The notes below the pieces were generated by a model, which was not told the DNA's origin, made no database searches, and saw only the letters and a program-made list of their open reading frames with translations. A DNA stretch of 48,548 bases from an uncultured Clostridium sp. (GTDB taxonomy: Bacteria; Bacillota; Clostridia; TANB77; CAG-508): the NCBI GenBank assembly GCA_947364715.1, contig CANAUI010000001.1, forward strand, positions 65,157 to 113,704. Reading direction: 5' to 3'. Positions 8,241 through 17,019 of this stretch are shown piece after piece. The position numbers were made by a program, and so were the translations under genes. Numbering within the stretch: the stretch's first letter is position 1; the number at the start of each line of letters is the position of its first letter.

Positions 8241-9173
8241 TTAGTTTACAACATTTACATTTAAGTATCTTACACCCCATTGTAGAGCTTCTGCATGTGT
8301 ATTAACAAATACATCAATTTTGTTTCCTTTAATTGCTCCACCTCTGTCTTCAACTGTATATATACGTCCACCAATATTTAATTTTGTTCCAAATGCAAAA
8401 TTACTAGATGCTGCAACTGTTCTTCCAGCTGTCGCTGTTGTTCCAGATGCTGTTCTTCCATTTGTTTTACCACAACATTTCATACAAGGACAATATGCTG
8501 TTATTTTATACACTGTTCCTCCTGTTGATGAAGTATTTGATACTCTTGGTAATGTCACTCCTCTTGAAGTTACTTTCTTTTGTACTTGAACAATTTTGTC
8601 AACTGGTTGTGTTACAATAACTTCTGATATAACTGTTTTTTCAATTTCTACATTATTTTGATATTTTACTTTATATGTTACTTCTTTTAGTCCATCTTTT
8701 CCTTCTTTTACAACTTTATTAGTTGTATCTGTTGATGTTCCTGTTATATTTTTTGTGATTGTTTCATAAGGTATAGTCACTTGCTCTATAACTATTTTTT
8801 CTGTGATTGGTACATAATTTTCTAATAATTGTTCTAATGAAGTTTCAATTCCTTCTTTTGAAATTTTAGAAATTTGTACCTCATTATATGATTTATCTGT
8901 TATTTTAATTGTATCTCCTGATTTTATTTCACTTTCTAAGTCTGGTATAGTTTTTTGAGATTCATTTAAAATAATATTATTTTCATTTAGTATCTCTGAC
9001 ACTTTACTTTTAGATGTTACAGTTGTCATTTCATATCCATTTTGTAATACAATTGTTATATCTTTCAAGTCTGTGTTTACAGCCATAACACTAATTCCTG
9101 ATATTAATATTAAAATGATACTTACACAGATAATCTTCATTATAGAAATTGAAGCTTTTTCTTCTCTTTTCAT
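8241..9173 (-). CDS. Secreted G5 and 3D domain protein (YabE-like)
   Basis: This 310-aa protein has an N-terminal signal/anchor (12-32). One ubiquitin-like DUF348 repeat (about 37-80) is followed by a G5 domain (about 125-200, with VTIPYETITK and DGLKEVTYKVKYQN). A C-terminal 3D domain (about 222-310, YKITAYCPCMKCCG, VEDRGGAIKGNKIDVFV) carries the conserved aspartates. 3D domains are double-psi beta-barrels related to lytic transglycosylases, and YabE/Rpf-like proteins remodel peptidoglycan, often at germination or growth restart. The family usually has two or three DUF348 repeats, so this is a short form. A near-consensus promoter and AAAAGGAGG precede the gene. Confidence 0.88.
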   Translation of the reverse strand: MKREEKASISIMKIICVSIILILISGISVMAVNTDLKDITIVLQNGYEMTTVTSKSKVSEILNENNIILNESQKTIPDLESEIKSGDTIKITDKSYNEVQISKISKEGIETSLEQLLENYVPITEKIVIEQVTIPYETITKNITGTSTDTTNKVVKEGKDGLKEVTYKVKYQNNVEIEKTVISEVIVTQPVDKIVQVQKKVTSRGVTLPRVSNTSSTGGTVYKITAYCPCMKCCGKTNGRTASGTTATAGRTVAASSNFAFGTKLNIGGRIYTVEDRGGAIKGNKIDVFVNTHAEALQWGVRYLNVNVVN

Positions 9174-9207
9174 AGAATTAAATTACCTCCTTTTGGCAAC
9201 ACAATAT

Positions 9208-9236
9208 ATTATACTATTTTTTTTATTAAAAGTCAA
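9208..9236 (-). promoter_or_regulatory. Promoter of the 3D-domain gene
   Basis: -35 TTGACT (9236-9231), 17-bp spacer, -10 TATAAT (9213-9208), 35 bp before the ATG. Within the 340-bp divergent gap 9174-9513, the stretch between this promoter and the lemA promoter holds nothing I recognise. Confidence 0.8.
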
Positions 9237-9449
9237 ATTTTGCTAAAATTTTCTCTTCAAAGTCTTATTTCCCTATACTTTAATTGATTTTTTGCATTAT
9301 AATTTAATAGCTTTATTTCCTTAAATCTTTATATTTGTCCAATTTTTATCCATACTATAATATATGAAAATTTTTTTAAAATATTCCTTTTATTAGTTTT
9401 TTAATTTGAAGTAATAGTTCCAATATATCATAATTTTTTAATATTCATA

Positions 9450-9478
9450 TTGTATAAAAACGATTAATATGATATGAT
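9450..9478 (+). promoter_or_regulatory. Promoter of lemA
   Basis: -35 TTGTAT (9450-9455), 17-bp spacer, -10 TATGAT (9473-9478), with AAGGAGGA before the ATG at 9514. Confidence 0.6.
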
Positions 9479-9513
9479 AAGTCTATATAATATTTTAAGG
9501 AGGATTTTAATTA

Positions 9514-10071
9514 ATGATTGGTTGGATTATATTAGCAATTTTAGTTATTATTGTTATAGCTGTAATCGCCATGTATAATGGTTTAGTTCAATCAAAAATA
9601 AAAGTTGATAATGCATGGAGTCAAATAGACGTACAATTACAAAGAAGATTTGACTTAATTCCTAATTTCGTTGAAACTGTTAAAGGTTATATGACTCATG
9701 AATCTGAAACTTTTGAACAAATTGCAAAACTTAGAACTTCATGGGCTAATGCAGAAAGTATTTCTGAAAAAGCCTCATTAGATAATCAATTATCTAATAC
9801 TTTAAAAACCATTATGGCAGTATCTGAAAGTTATCCTGAATTAAAAGCAAATCAAAATTTCTCAGAATTATCAGAAGAACTTAGAAATACAGAAAATAAA
9901 ATTTCTTTTTCTAGACAATTTTATAATGATACTGTAACAATGTATAACACAAAATTACAAGTTTTCCCATCTAACATTATTGCTGGAATGTTTCATTTTA
10001 CAGCTCGTGATTTATTTAAAGCTGAAAGTGATGAAGCAAGAAAAAATGTAAAAGTGGATTTTGGGAAATAA
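9514..10071 (+). CDS. lemA: LemA family membrane protein
   Basis: This 185-aa protein has a single N-terminal membrane helix (2-22) and a mostly alpha-helical, coiled-coil-like domain. Family motifs present are VDNAWSQIDVQLQRRFDLIPN (about 31-50), LSELEENTENKISFSRQFYND-type residues (about 125-145) and a C-terminal VDFG. LemA is a widespread protein of unclear function, often encoded next to HtpX as here. The pair probably acts in membrane protein stress or quality control. A hairpin between the genes suggests partly separate transcription of htpX. Confidence 0.93.
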   Translation: MIGWIILAILVIIVIAVIAMYNGLVQSKIKVDNAWSQIDVQLQRRFDLIPNFVETVKGYMTHESETFEQIAKLRTSWANAESISEKASLDNQLSNTLKTIMAVSESYPELKANQNFSELSEELRNTENKISFSRQFYNDTVTMYNTKLQVFPSNIIAGMFHFTARDLFKAESDEARKNVKVDFGK

Positions 10072-10078
10072 TCAAAAT

Positions 10079-10128
10079 CGGAAAGCCTTAATATTAGTAT
10101 AATTTTAACTTTTTTCTTAGGCTTTCCG
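10079..10128 (+). terminator. Terminator-like hairpin after lemA
   Basis: A 10-bp perfect stem CGGAAAGCCT / AGGCTTTCCG with a 30-nt loop, beginning 7 bp after the stop. The T tract is interrupted (TTAATTCGTTTTT), so termination may be partial and allow readthrough into htpX. Confidence 0.6.
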
Positions 10129-10236
10129 TTAATTCGTTTTTGTGCCAAATTTATGAAATAAATTCGGGTACAATATATTTACTTATTAATTAATAATATA
10201 CCAATTTCCATTTAATAAATGAAAGGTCTAAAAATT

Positions 10237-11145
10237 ATGTTTGAAACTACAAAAAAAAATAAATTTGAATCAGGAATAATTATAAGTATTTTTATATTAG
10301 TAATTACACTAATAGTCTATTTCATATGCAATGCTTTAGAATTAGGAACAATATCCATTTTTATAGCTCTTATATTTTCAATTAGTTCTGCATGGGCTTC
10401 ATATTATTATAGTGATAAAATTGTCTTAGCCCTTAACAAGGCAAGACCTGCTACAAAAGAAGAAAATCAAAAATTAGTCAATATTTTAGATGCTTTAATG
10501 GTTACTGCAGGACTTCCTAATAAGCCTAGACTTTATGTTGTTGATGATGCTCAACCAAATGCTTTTGCAACTGGTAGAAATCCACAAAATGCGGTTATTT
10601 GTGTAACTACTAGTCTTTTAGAAAAATTAGATTACTATGAATTAGAAGGAGTTATTGCTCATGAAATGAGTCATATTAAAAATTATGACATTCGTTTAAG
10701 TTGTGTTGTGTCAGTTATGGTAGGATTTATTGTTATGTTATCTGATTTATTTTCTCGCACATTATTCTGGGGTGGTTTAAAAGATAATGATAATGATAGT
10801 GATAGCAAGGCAAATGGTATATTTATGATAATTGGATTGATTTTTCTAATTTTATCACCTATCTTTGGCTCTTTAATGCAACTAGCTTTATCTAGGAAAC
10901 GTGAATTTTTAGCAGATAGTACTGCAGTAGAATTTACACGTAATCCTGATGGTTTAATTTCCGCTTTACAAAAACTAGAAAATGACGAAAATCAATTAGA
11001 AACTGCAAATAGTGCAACTGCCAGTATGTATATCATCAATCCTTTTAAGAAAAATGTTAGTGATGGTAAGAAAAATTCAACAAATATATGGTCTACACAT
11101 CCTAGTACTGCTGATAGAATTGAAGCTTTAAGACATTTAAAATAA
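10237..11145 (+). CDS. htpX: HtpX family membrane zinc metalloprotease
   Basis: M48 protease with two N-terminal membrane segments. The zinc site HEMSH (His148, Glu149, His152 counted from the upstream ATG) is followed by another hydrophobic stretch and by SRKREFLADSTAVEFTRNP, which supplies the third ligand. It is predicted to degrade misfolded membrane proteins from the cytoplasmic side. An ATG at 10219 would add six residues (MKGLKI), but GAAAGGT lies 9 nt before the ATG at 10237, and family members begin with MFE-like sequence, so I use the second start (302 aa). It is paired with lemA, as in many Bacillota. Confidence 0.93.
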   Translation: MFETTKKNKFESGIIISIFILVITLIVYFICNALELGTISIFIALIFSISSAWASYYYSDKIVLALNKARPATKEENQKLVNILDALMVTAGLPNKPRLYVVDDAQPNAFATGRNPQNAVICVTTSLLEKLDYYELEGVIAHEMSHIKNYDIRLSCVVSVMVGFIVMLSDLFSRTLFWGGLKDNDNDSDSKANGIFMIIGLIFLILSPIFGSLMQLALSRKREFLADSTAVEFTRNPDGLISALQKLENDENQLETANSATASMYIINPFKKNVSDGKKNSTNIWSTHPSTADRIEALRHLK

Positions 11146-11177
11146 GAATCTTAATCTTGTTAATTTAAGCTTTGTTT

Positions 11178-11286
11178 GAACAAAAGGGGCATGATTAAGA
11201 TACTTTAATCTTTTAGATTATTTACATGCCCCGTCTTTGTTCATCCGCGAAAATTGCTTTGTAATTTTCTGTGGAATGCTTTATAT
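11178..11286. repeat. 109-bp palindromic intergenic repeat, copy A
   Basis: It consists of two hairpins. The first is GAACAAA-x-GGGGCAT ... ATGCCCC-xxx-TTTGTTC, with an inner GATTAA/TTAATC pair. The second is TCCGC-GAAAATTGC-TTT-GTAATTTTC-T-GTGGA. Copy B at 16793-16901 is the same length with only three differences, and one difference turns a G-C pair of the second hairpin into G-T, so pairing is kept. It lies between the 3' ends of htpX (plus) and tatD (minus), and on the minus strand the first hairpin ends in TTTTGTTC like a terminator. Its right end contains the tatD stop codon. Confidence 0.85.
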
Positions 11287-12072
11287 GTTAAAAATTTTTC
11301 TTGCATTTGTATAAGTTATTCTTGCTATTTCATCTATTGTTTTTCCTTTTACATTTGCTATTTTTTGTGCAATATATTTAACATTTCTTGGGTCATTTCT
11401 TTTTCCTCTTAATGGCTCTGGTGCTAGATAAGGACTATCTGTTTCAATTAACATCTTATCTTCTGGTATCATTTCAATAATTTCATTTGCATTTTTAGAG
11501 TTTTTAAAAGTAACTGGACCTGCAAGTGAGATATAAAATCCTAATTTCAAAGCTTCTTTTACCAATTCCCTATTTAATGGACAGCAATGAAAAACACCTT
11601 TTTTATTTACTATATTTTTCTTTAAAATTTCAATAGTATCTTGTACTGCTTCTCTTGTGTGAATCACTATTGGTAAATCAAATTCATTTGCAATTTCAAT
11701 TTGTTTAATAAAAGCTTGTTTTTGTAATTCTCTTTTTTCTATATCTTTTTCCCAATAATAATCTAATCCGATTTCTCCTATAGCTACAATCTTTTTATTT
11801 TTTATATTTTCTTTAACTAATTCTTTTATTATATCAATATCTTTCCACAATTTTTCTTCATTTTGTGGAATATCATTAGGAGAAACTCCACAAGTAGTAT
11901 ATATATATTGATAGTTATTAGATAATTCTACTCCTTTTTTACTTCCTTCTATACTATATCCTGCTGAAATAAACTTTGTAATATCTGCTTTTCTTATTTC
12001 TTCTATTAATCTTTCTCTATCTTCATCAAACTTTTCATCATCTAAATGACAATGACTATCAAAAAACTCCAT
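11281..12072 (-). CDS. tatD: TatD family metal-dependent hydrolase / DNase
   Basis: This full-length 263-aa TIM-barrel hydrolase has the metal-binding FFDSHCHLDD at the N-terminus (His7, His9), AIGEIGLDYYW (about 97-107), IVIHTREA (about 135-142), FHCC (about 161-164) and IETDSPYLAPEPLRGKRNDP (about 205-224) with the last Asp ligand. TatD proteins are Mg2+-dependent 3'-5' exonucleases implicated in DNA repair and possibly D-aminoacyl hydrolysis. AAAGGAG precedes the ATG. It follows acpS by 50 bp on the same strand. The last codons overlap a 109-bp intergenic repeat, so a repeat insertion or boundary may have set its C-terminus. Confidence 0.93.
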   Translation of the reverse strand: MEFFDSHCHLDDEKFDEDRERLIEEIRKADITKFISAGYSIEGSKKGVELSNNYQYIYTTCGVSPNDIPQNEEKLWKDIDIIKELVKENIKNKKIVAIGEIGLDYYWEKDIEKRELQKQAFIKQIEIANEFDLPIVIHTREAVQDTIEILKKNIVNKKGVFHCCPLNRELVKEALKLGFYISLAGPVTFKNSKNANEIIEMIPEDKMLIETDSPYLAPEPLRGKRNDPRNVKYIAQKIANVKGKTIDEIARITYTNARKIFNI

Positions 12073-12122
12073 TTTTATTTAGCTCCTTTGTTCAATTAGC
12101 TAGTTTTATTTTATGTATCATA

Positions 12123-12506
12123 TTAATAAGCACTTTTCCAAACTACAATCACATTTGATGTAGCATATTCTTTACAATGTGAAATACTAATGTCAATCCC
12201 TTCTATGTCTGGTATATCTATATTTAACAAACTAACATGTGGCCTTCCATTTTTATCATTTATAACCTCCATATCTCTCCAACCAATATCATATTTATCA
12301 TATAATCCATTTGAAATAGCTTTAAATATTGCTTCTTTTGCCGCAAATCTAGCTGCATAATGTTGATATTTTTGATTATTTTTACTTTCACAATATTCAA
12401 TTTCTTTATCTGTATATATGCGTTCCAAAAATTTTATTCCTAAACTATCTATACTTTCTTTTATTCGTTTAATTTCTATAATATCTGTTCCACAACTTAT
12501 CTTCAT
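12123..12506 (-). CDS. acpS: Holo-[acyl-carrier-protein] synthase
   Basis: This 127-aa AcpS-type phosphopantetheinyl transferase is of normal length. The Mg2+-binding Asp8 is in CGTDIIEIKRI, and Glu58 is in FAAKEAIFKA. The segment FLERIYTDKEIEYC, the substrate loop NGRPHVSL and the final SISHCKEYA are also present. It transfers 4'-phosphopantetheine from CoA to the serine of acyl carrier protein, activating fatty acid synthesis. It lies between the WG-repeat gene and tatD on the same strand. Confidence 0.95.
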   Translation of the reverse strand: MKISCGTDIIEIKRIKESIDSLGIKFLERIYTDKEIEYCESKNNQKYQHYAARFAAKEAIFKAISNGLYDKYDIGWRDMEVINDKNGRPHVSLLNIDIPDIEGIDISISHCKEYATSNVIVVWKSAY

Positions 12507-12559
12507 AATATTGTTCCTTTTATTATTTTTGATTTCATTCTTTTCTCAAGATATAAACT

Positions 12560-12587
12560 GGTTGGAAAAAAATTAAATTTTCCAACC
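12560..12587 (-). terminator. Hairpin directly after the WG-repeat gene
   Basis: A 10-bp stem GGTTGGAAAA / TTTTCCAACC beginning at the base after the stop codon. The T run is inside the stem rather than after it, so it may be an attenuator or an mRNA-stability hairpin, with readthrough to acpS. Confidence 0.45.
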
Positions 12588-14108
12588 TTATTCTTGGTTA
12601 TAATAGTTCATATTAATATCTTTTCCTAGATGCCATATTCCAATAAAGTCAATTACTAGATAATCATCAAGATTATATGTAGGCTCTTTTAATACCTCTC
12701 CTTTATTGTTAATAACACCCCATTTTCCATCTTTTTTTACTGCTACAAACCCATATTCATTTTGTTCTGTTGCGTCATCATACATATATTCTACAACGAC
12801 ATTTCCATCTTTGTTTACAAATCCATATTTATTATCTTTTTTATCTAAAAATAATGTATTGTTACTTAAAATTTGTGTTTTGTCTCTTTCCTCAAATTTA
12901 AAGTTATAATACTTATATTTATCATCTTGTCTTAGTTTAAAATATCCTGCACTTGTATTAATTTCAATTAAAATTCCTGTTTGTTTTATTTCAAAATTGC
13001 TATTCATTACATAACTATCTACATTTTCATCTTCTGCTACATAAATATCTCCTGTTCCGTTATATATGATTGATTGATAGTTAAATGGTACTTTTTCATT
13101 ATTGTCAATATCAACAATTCCTTGTTTTTCTCCTTTTGTTGCAATAAAAACATTAGATTTTGCTTCCACTAAATTATCATATTGTGCTTGTATTAAAACT
13201 TCTCCTGTCAAATTCATAACACCATATTTACTATTTTCAATATAAATAATTCCTTGATTTTTTGTTTTTAATATAGCTGATATTTGCTCAAATCCTTTTG
13301 TTAAAATTTCTTCCTCTTTATCGTTAACTAATTTTTGATTTCCATCTTGTACAACTACATATAAGTCATTTCCATATACTTTTTTTATTTCTTGATATTG
13401 ATTTTTTAAAATCACTTTTTTAGAAGAATCTACAATTCCATATAATCCTGTATCATCTTTTACAATATATCCATCTCTATTAGTTTCTCCTAAGTTATCA
13501 ATTTCTAGATAATTAACATCTAAAATCTTTCTTCCTTCTTTGTCTGCCACTCCATATTTTCCATCTTTTTGAATTAATAACGCATTTTCTATACCTTTTA
13601 TTGCTTCTATATTATCATATTCTATATTCAATAAATTTTTTCCGTCAAAATCAATAATGCCCCATTTCCCATCTTTTTGCACTTTTAATATATTTTTTTC
13701 ATACCATAAGTTGTTATTTTCATCATGATTGCTAATTGCCTCAATTTTTACATAGTCTTTAAATATCTCTTCATTTTTGCTATTTAATACTTTTGTAGAA
13801 TATTCCCCTGTATCATAATTTACATCATATGTACAAAGAAATATATCTGTTTTATTATCTGGAATAATTATCATTTCTCCATATGCAGGCTCTATTACTA
13901 TCTCACCATTTTCTTCAATAACTCCCCATTTATTATTTTTATATACTGCAAAATATGTTTTACTAGAAATTTCTCCTTTACTACTTTCTCTTTGAAAAAT
14001 TCCTTTTATGATAAATACTGACATAATTATCACAATAATTGCTAAAATAACAGCAAAAACTTTTTTTAAATTTAACTTTGGTTCTTCATATCTTCTTCCT
14101 CTGCTCAT
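12588..14108 (-). CDS. Membrane-anchored WG-repeat protein
   Basis: This 506-aa protein has a short basic cytoplasmic N-terminus, one membrane segment (about 15-33) and then eight to ten imperfect WG (KWG) repeats over the rest of the chain. Clear units include KNNKWGVIEENG, KDGKWGIIDFDG, KDGKYGVADKEG, ENSKYGVMNLTG, KDNKYGFVNKDG and KDGKWGVINNKG. WG repeats are beta-rich units thought to mediate protein binding; no enzymatic motif is seen. It lies 55 bp downstream of spoIIE on the same strand, so a sporulation or envelope role is possible but not shown. GGGAGGAAC precedes the ATG. Confidence 0.82.
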   Translation of the reverse strand: MSRGRRYEEPKLNLKKVFAVILAIIVIIMSVFIIKGIFQRESSKGEISSKTYFAVYKNNKWGVIEENGEIVIEPAYGEMIIIPDNKTDIFLCTYDVNYDTGEYSTKVLNSKNEEIFKDYVKIEAISNHDENNNLWYEKNILKVQKDGKWGIIDFDGKNLLNIEYDNIEAIKGIENALLIQKDGKYGVADKEGRKILDVNYLEIDNLGETNRDGYIVKDDTGLYGIVDSSKKVILKNQYQEIKKVYGNDLYVVVQDGNQKLVNDKEEEILTKGFEQISAILKTKNQGIIYIENSKYGVMNLTGEVLIQAQYDNLVEAKSNVFIATKGEKQGIVDIDNNEKVPFNYQSIIYNGTGDIYVAEDENVDSYVMNSNFEIKQTGILIEINTSAGYFKLRQDDKYKYYNFKFEERDKTQILSNNTLFLDKKDNKYGFVNKDGNVVVEYMYDDATEQNEYGFVAVKKDGKWGVINNKGEVLKEPTYNLDDYLVIDFIGIWHLGKDINMNYYNQE

Positions 14109-14163
14109 ACGATTGTTCCTCCCATTTTACTGTAAAAATTTTTTCTTTTTACTTTCTTTTGTT

Positions 14164-16572
14164 TTATTTGTCTTTTTTCATAAATTTACATACAATTACA
14201 CTCATATCATCTTTTATTTTTCCAAAATTATTATCAATAGCTTCATTTAATATTATATCTGCTATTTTTTTAGTATTTTTTGTTTCAATATCTTCTAATA
14301 AATATTTAATCCATAATTCCTTATTTTTGTACTCTATATTTGAATCTATTATACCATCTGTACACATAAGTATCATTTGTTCATTTTGTATATCTGTATC
14401 AAACACTTCTATATTATCTTGATTAATCATTCCTGCTGGAAGTGAATTAGATTTTATAATTTGTACTTTTTTATTTTTCTTTATATATGTTGGACATGCT
14501 CCACTTTTTATAAATTCAATTGTTCCTTTATATAAATCTATAATAGCAATATCTAATGTAGCAAACACTTCCTCATTTTTACTAATTAAACTAGTAGTAA
14601 TTAATTCAATAGAACTATCATTGTCAAATCCAAATTCTAATAAGTTTTTTAATATTGCTAATGCTTGCATACTACTTTCATTTGCTTTTCTTCCACTTCC
14701 TAATCCATCACTTAATGCAATTATATATTTTCCATCTTTTAGTCTCATATTTATAAAGTTATCTCCTGAAACTTCACTTTGACTTTTACTAGAATCTGCT
14801 GTTGCAAATCCAATTACATATTTGTCATCACTAATATATATTTGTTCTGTCTCAGTAGAGTGTTCATCATTTAATATGATATCTTCTTTTAAAACTTTAG
14901 TAAGTATATTTTCAATTATACGATAATTTGCTGTTTCTTTAAGTAATATATTAATAATATATCTGTCTTTTCTATTAATAGAAACTTCTTCTATTTCTAT
15001 TTCTTTTTGTTTTAACAATTCTGTAATTTCAATTTCTTGTTTTGTATAATCTTTTTTGACAGAATCTTTTTGTATATCTTTTGCAATTCCAGATATAACT
15101 TTTGAAACACCCATTAATTGTGTTTCCATATTCTTCTTGCTTTCTTCTAATTTTCTTTTCCAAACAAAATTATTTTTACTTACTTTATAAGAAATATTTA
15201 ACATTCTTAAAATTTGTAATATATTTTCTTCTAAATATTCGCTAACTTCTTTATCATCAAACCCTACAATATAACTATTACAATCTGCGAAGATTTTTAA
15301 TAAATCCTCTCTTTCAATTTCTTGTTTTTCTAATAACAAGTCAAATATATTATCTACAATCTTTCCATCTACATTTGCAATGTCTTCATATAATAAATTG
15401 TCTTTATATGGCTCTATATTATTTAATAATTCATTAATAAATATTTGCTTATTTTCTTCTTTTTCTTCAATAGAAATTTCATTTTTTGTATCTTTTGCAT
15501 AAGCATTTGCCATTTTTTTAATAGTTTCAGATACATTATTTAATTTTTCAACTGTTTCTTTTTCTTTTGTTAATGTTCTTTCTTTTGATATTGGTAAAAA
15601 TTTAGAGTTACCTACAAATTCTTCTATGTTAATATGAACATTTTTTGGTACAGCTAATAAAATAACAGATGCTAATAAAATTTCTTTAAAATAAATTAGT
15701 TCTACTGTGTATCCATTTGATGCATATGCTAATATAACATTTCCTATACAAAATCCAACTATAACACCAATTCTTCCAAATCTATTTAAAAATCCTGCTA
15801 CCATACCAGAAATTGCATAAGTTGCTATAATAATTGGCTCTCCTCCTGTAATAATACCTAAAGTAACACCAATTGTTACACCTGATGTAGCACCTACTAA
15901 TACTCCATTTTTCCAACCTAAAATTAACACAATTAATATGCTAAGTATGTTTCGTATTGAAAATCCTAATATAGATACATCTGAAAAAGCAGTTACTGCT
16001 ATTGATAATAAAAGGCTTGTCCCAATAACTTCTTCAATAGAGAATACTTCTTTTTCTCCAAAATTTTCAATAACACCAATAGAATTTGCAAATATCTTAT
16101 AAAATGAAATTGTAATAATTGTATATGTAATGCTTAATAAAATATCATAGAATACAAGTGTAGAAAATAGTGCTTTTATTATTTGTATAACAAAAACACT
16201 AATGAAAATGTTTTTTCCTACTTTTATTTTTTCATTTCTTTCTTCTTCATTATATTTTGGCTTTATAATGAATAAACTAATGAAAAATACAAGACTTGTT
16301 AAAAAGTATTCTAATCCTCCTCCTGCACCAAATTTTATAATGTTTCCTATTAATGATACAATTATAACTCCTAGTAGTGGAATAGAAGATGAAAAACAAG
16401 CTCCTAATATACTTATACTAAATAATGAAAACTCTCCTCCTACACCTACAAGTGACAACATAAAAGATATGATGTACATTATAATGTTATTTTTTTTAAT
16501 AACTTCTGACCATTTACTAATTGTTTCTTGCTTTTTATCTTGTACTGTATATTCATTTATATTTTGAATCAT
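14164..16572 (-). CDS. spoIIE: Stage II sporulation protein E (PP2C phosphatase)
   Basis: This 802-aa protein has an N-terminal polytopic membrane region (about 30-300, roughly ten segments), a helical middle region (about 310-560) and a C-terminal PP2C-type phosphatase domain (about 580-800). The metal-binding aspartates lie in ALSDGLGSG, MCTDGI and KDDMSV. SpoIIE dephosphorylates SpoIIAA to release sigma-F in the forespore and interacts with the division ring at the polar septum. Length and order match the family, and its presence is the best evidence that the organism sporulates. AAAGGTGGT precedes the ATG. A perfect palindrome lies about 70 bp upstream. Confidence 0.95.
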   Translation of the reverse strand: MIQNINEYTVQDKKQETISKWSEVIKKNNIIMYIISFMLSLVGVGGEFSLFSISILGACFSSSIPLLGVIIVSLIGNIIKFGAGGGLEYFLTSLVFFISLFIIKPKYNEEERNEKIKVGKNIFISVFVIQIIKALFSTLVFYDILLSITYTIITISFYKIFANSIGVIENFGEKEVFSIEEVIGTSLLLSIAVTAFSDVSILGFSIRNILSILIVLILGWKNGVLVGATSGVTIGVTLGIITGGEPIIIATYAISGMVAGFLNRFGRIGVIVGFCIGNVILAYASNGYTVELIYFKEILLASVILLAVPKNVHINIEEFVGNSKFLPISKERTLTKEKETVEKLNNVSETIKKMANAYAKDTKNEISIEEKEENKQIFINELLNNIEPYKDNLLYEDIANVDGKIVDNIFDLLLEKQEIEREDLLKIFADCNSYIVGFDDKEVSEYLEENILQILRMLNISYKVSKNNFVWKRKLEESKKNMETQLMGVSKVISGIAKDIQKDSVKKDYTKQEIEITELLKQKEIEIEEVSINRKDRYIINILLKETANYRIIENILTKVLKEDIILNDEHSTETEQIYISDDKYVIGFATADSSKSQSEVSGDNFINMRLKDGKYIIALSDGLGSGRKANESSMQALAILKNLLEFGFDNDSSIELITTSLISKNEEVFATLDIAIIDLYKGTIEFIKSGACPTYIKKNKKVQIIKSNSLPAGMINQDNIEVFDTDIQNEQMILMCTDGIIDSNIEYKNKELWIKYLLEDIETKNTKKIADIILNEAIDNNFGKIKDDMSVIVCKFMKKDK

Positions 16573-16643
16573 GTTTACATACCACCTTTACCTAATTATA
16601 TATGCTATATTTTACTACTTGTCTTTCGTGGTTTTTGTCTTTT

Positions 16644-16661
16644 TTCGTAACTTATTACGAA
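16644..16661. promoter_or_regulatory. Perfect palindrome upstream of spoIIE
   Basis: TTCGTAA-CTTA-TTACGAA, 7-bp arms, about 72 bp before the spoIIE ATG. It could be an operator. No clean 0A box (TTGTCGAA) or -35/-10 pair was found. The rest of the 447-bp gap 16573-17019 holds the composite repeat and a terminator. Confidence 0.4.
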
Positions 16662-16792
16662 TAACTTTTTTACAGAATATACTGTTTTTTTATTTTATAT
16701 TTTTTCATATTCCTTTTTATTTGTTTTTATCCTTTTTATTTTATTACAGAATGTCAAAAAAAGCAATATAATCTTTTATTTTATTATTAATA

Positions 16793-16942
16793 GAACAAAA
16801 GGGGCATAATTAAGATACTTTAATCTTTTAGATTATTTACATGCCCCGTCTTTGTTCGTCCGCGAAAATTGCTTTGCAATTTTCTGTGGAATGCTTTATA
16901 TTATAAGAAAGTTCGGAGAACTTTCTTATAATATAAAAATAC
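16793..16942. repeat. Composite intergenic repeat, copy B (109-bp unit plus third hairpin)
   Basis: Positions 16793-16901 match copy A (11178-11286) except for three bases. The second hairpin here is perfect (GAAAATTGC-TTT-GCAATTTTC, flanked by TCCGC/GTGGA). It continues into a third hairpin, TTATAAGAAAGTTC-GGA-GAACTTTCTTATAA (16901-16931), which is also found alone at 8151-8193. The whole array lies just downstream of the terminator of the 214-aa membrane protein gene. Confidence 0.85.
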
Positions 16943-16980
16943 ACCCTAAAATATTAGTTTTACCTAACATTTAGGGTGTA
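16940..16980 (-). terminator. Terminator of the 214-aa membrane protein gene
   Basis: An 11-bp perfect stem TACACCCTAAA / TTTAGGGTGTA with a 19-nt loop. On the minus strand it runs into ATTTTTATAT. It lies about 40 bp after the stop. Confidence 0.85.
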
Positions 16981-17019
16981 CTTCATTTCCAAGTGACTTT
17001 TTTTGCAATTAATTGCTTT

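Noticed and set aside
16573..16665. Spo0A box at spoIIE
   Set aside because: The nearest sequences are TTGTCTTTCG-like and do not match TTGTCGAA, so I do not call a 0A box.
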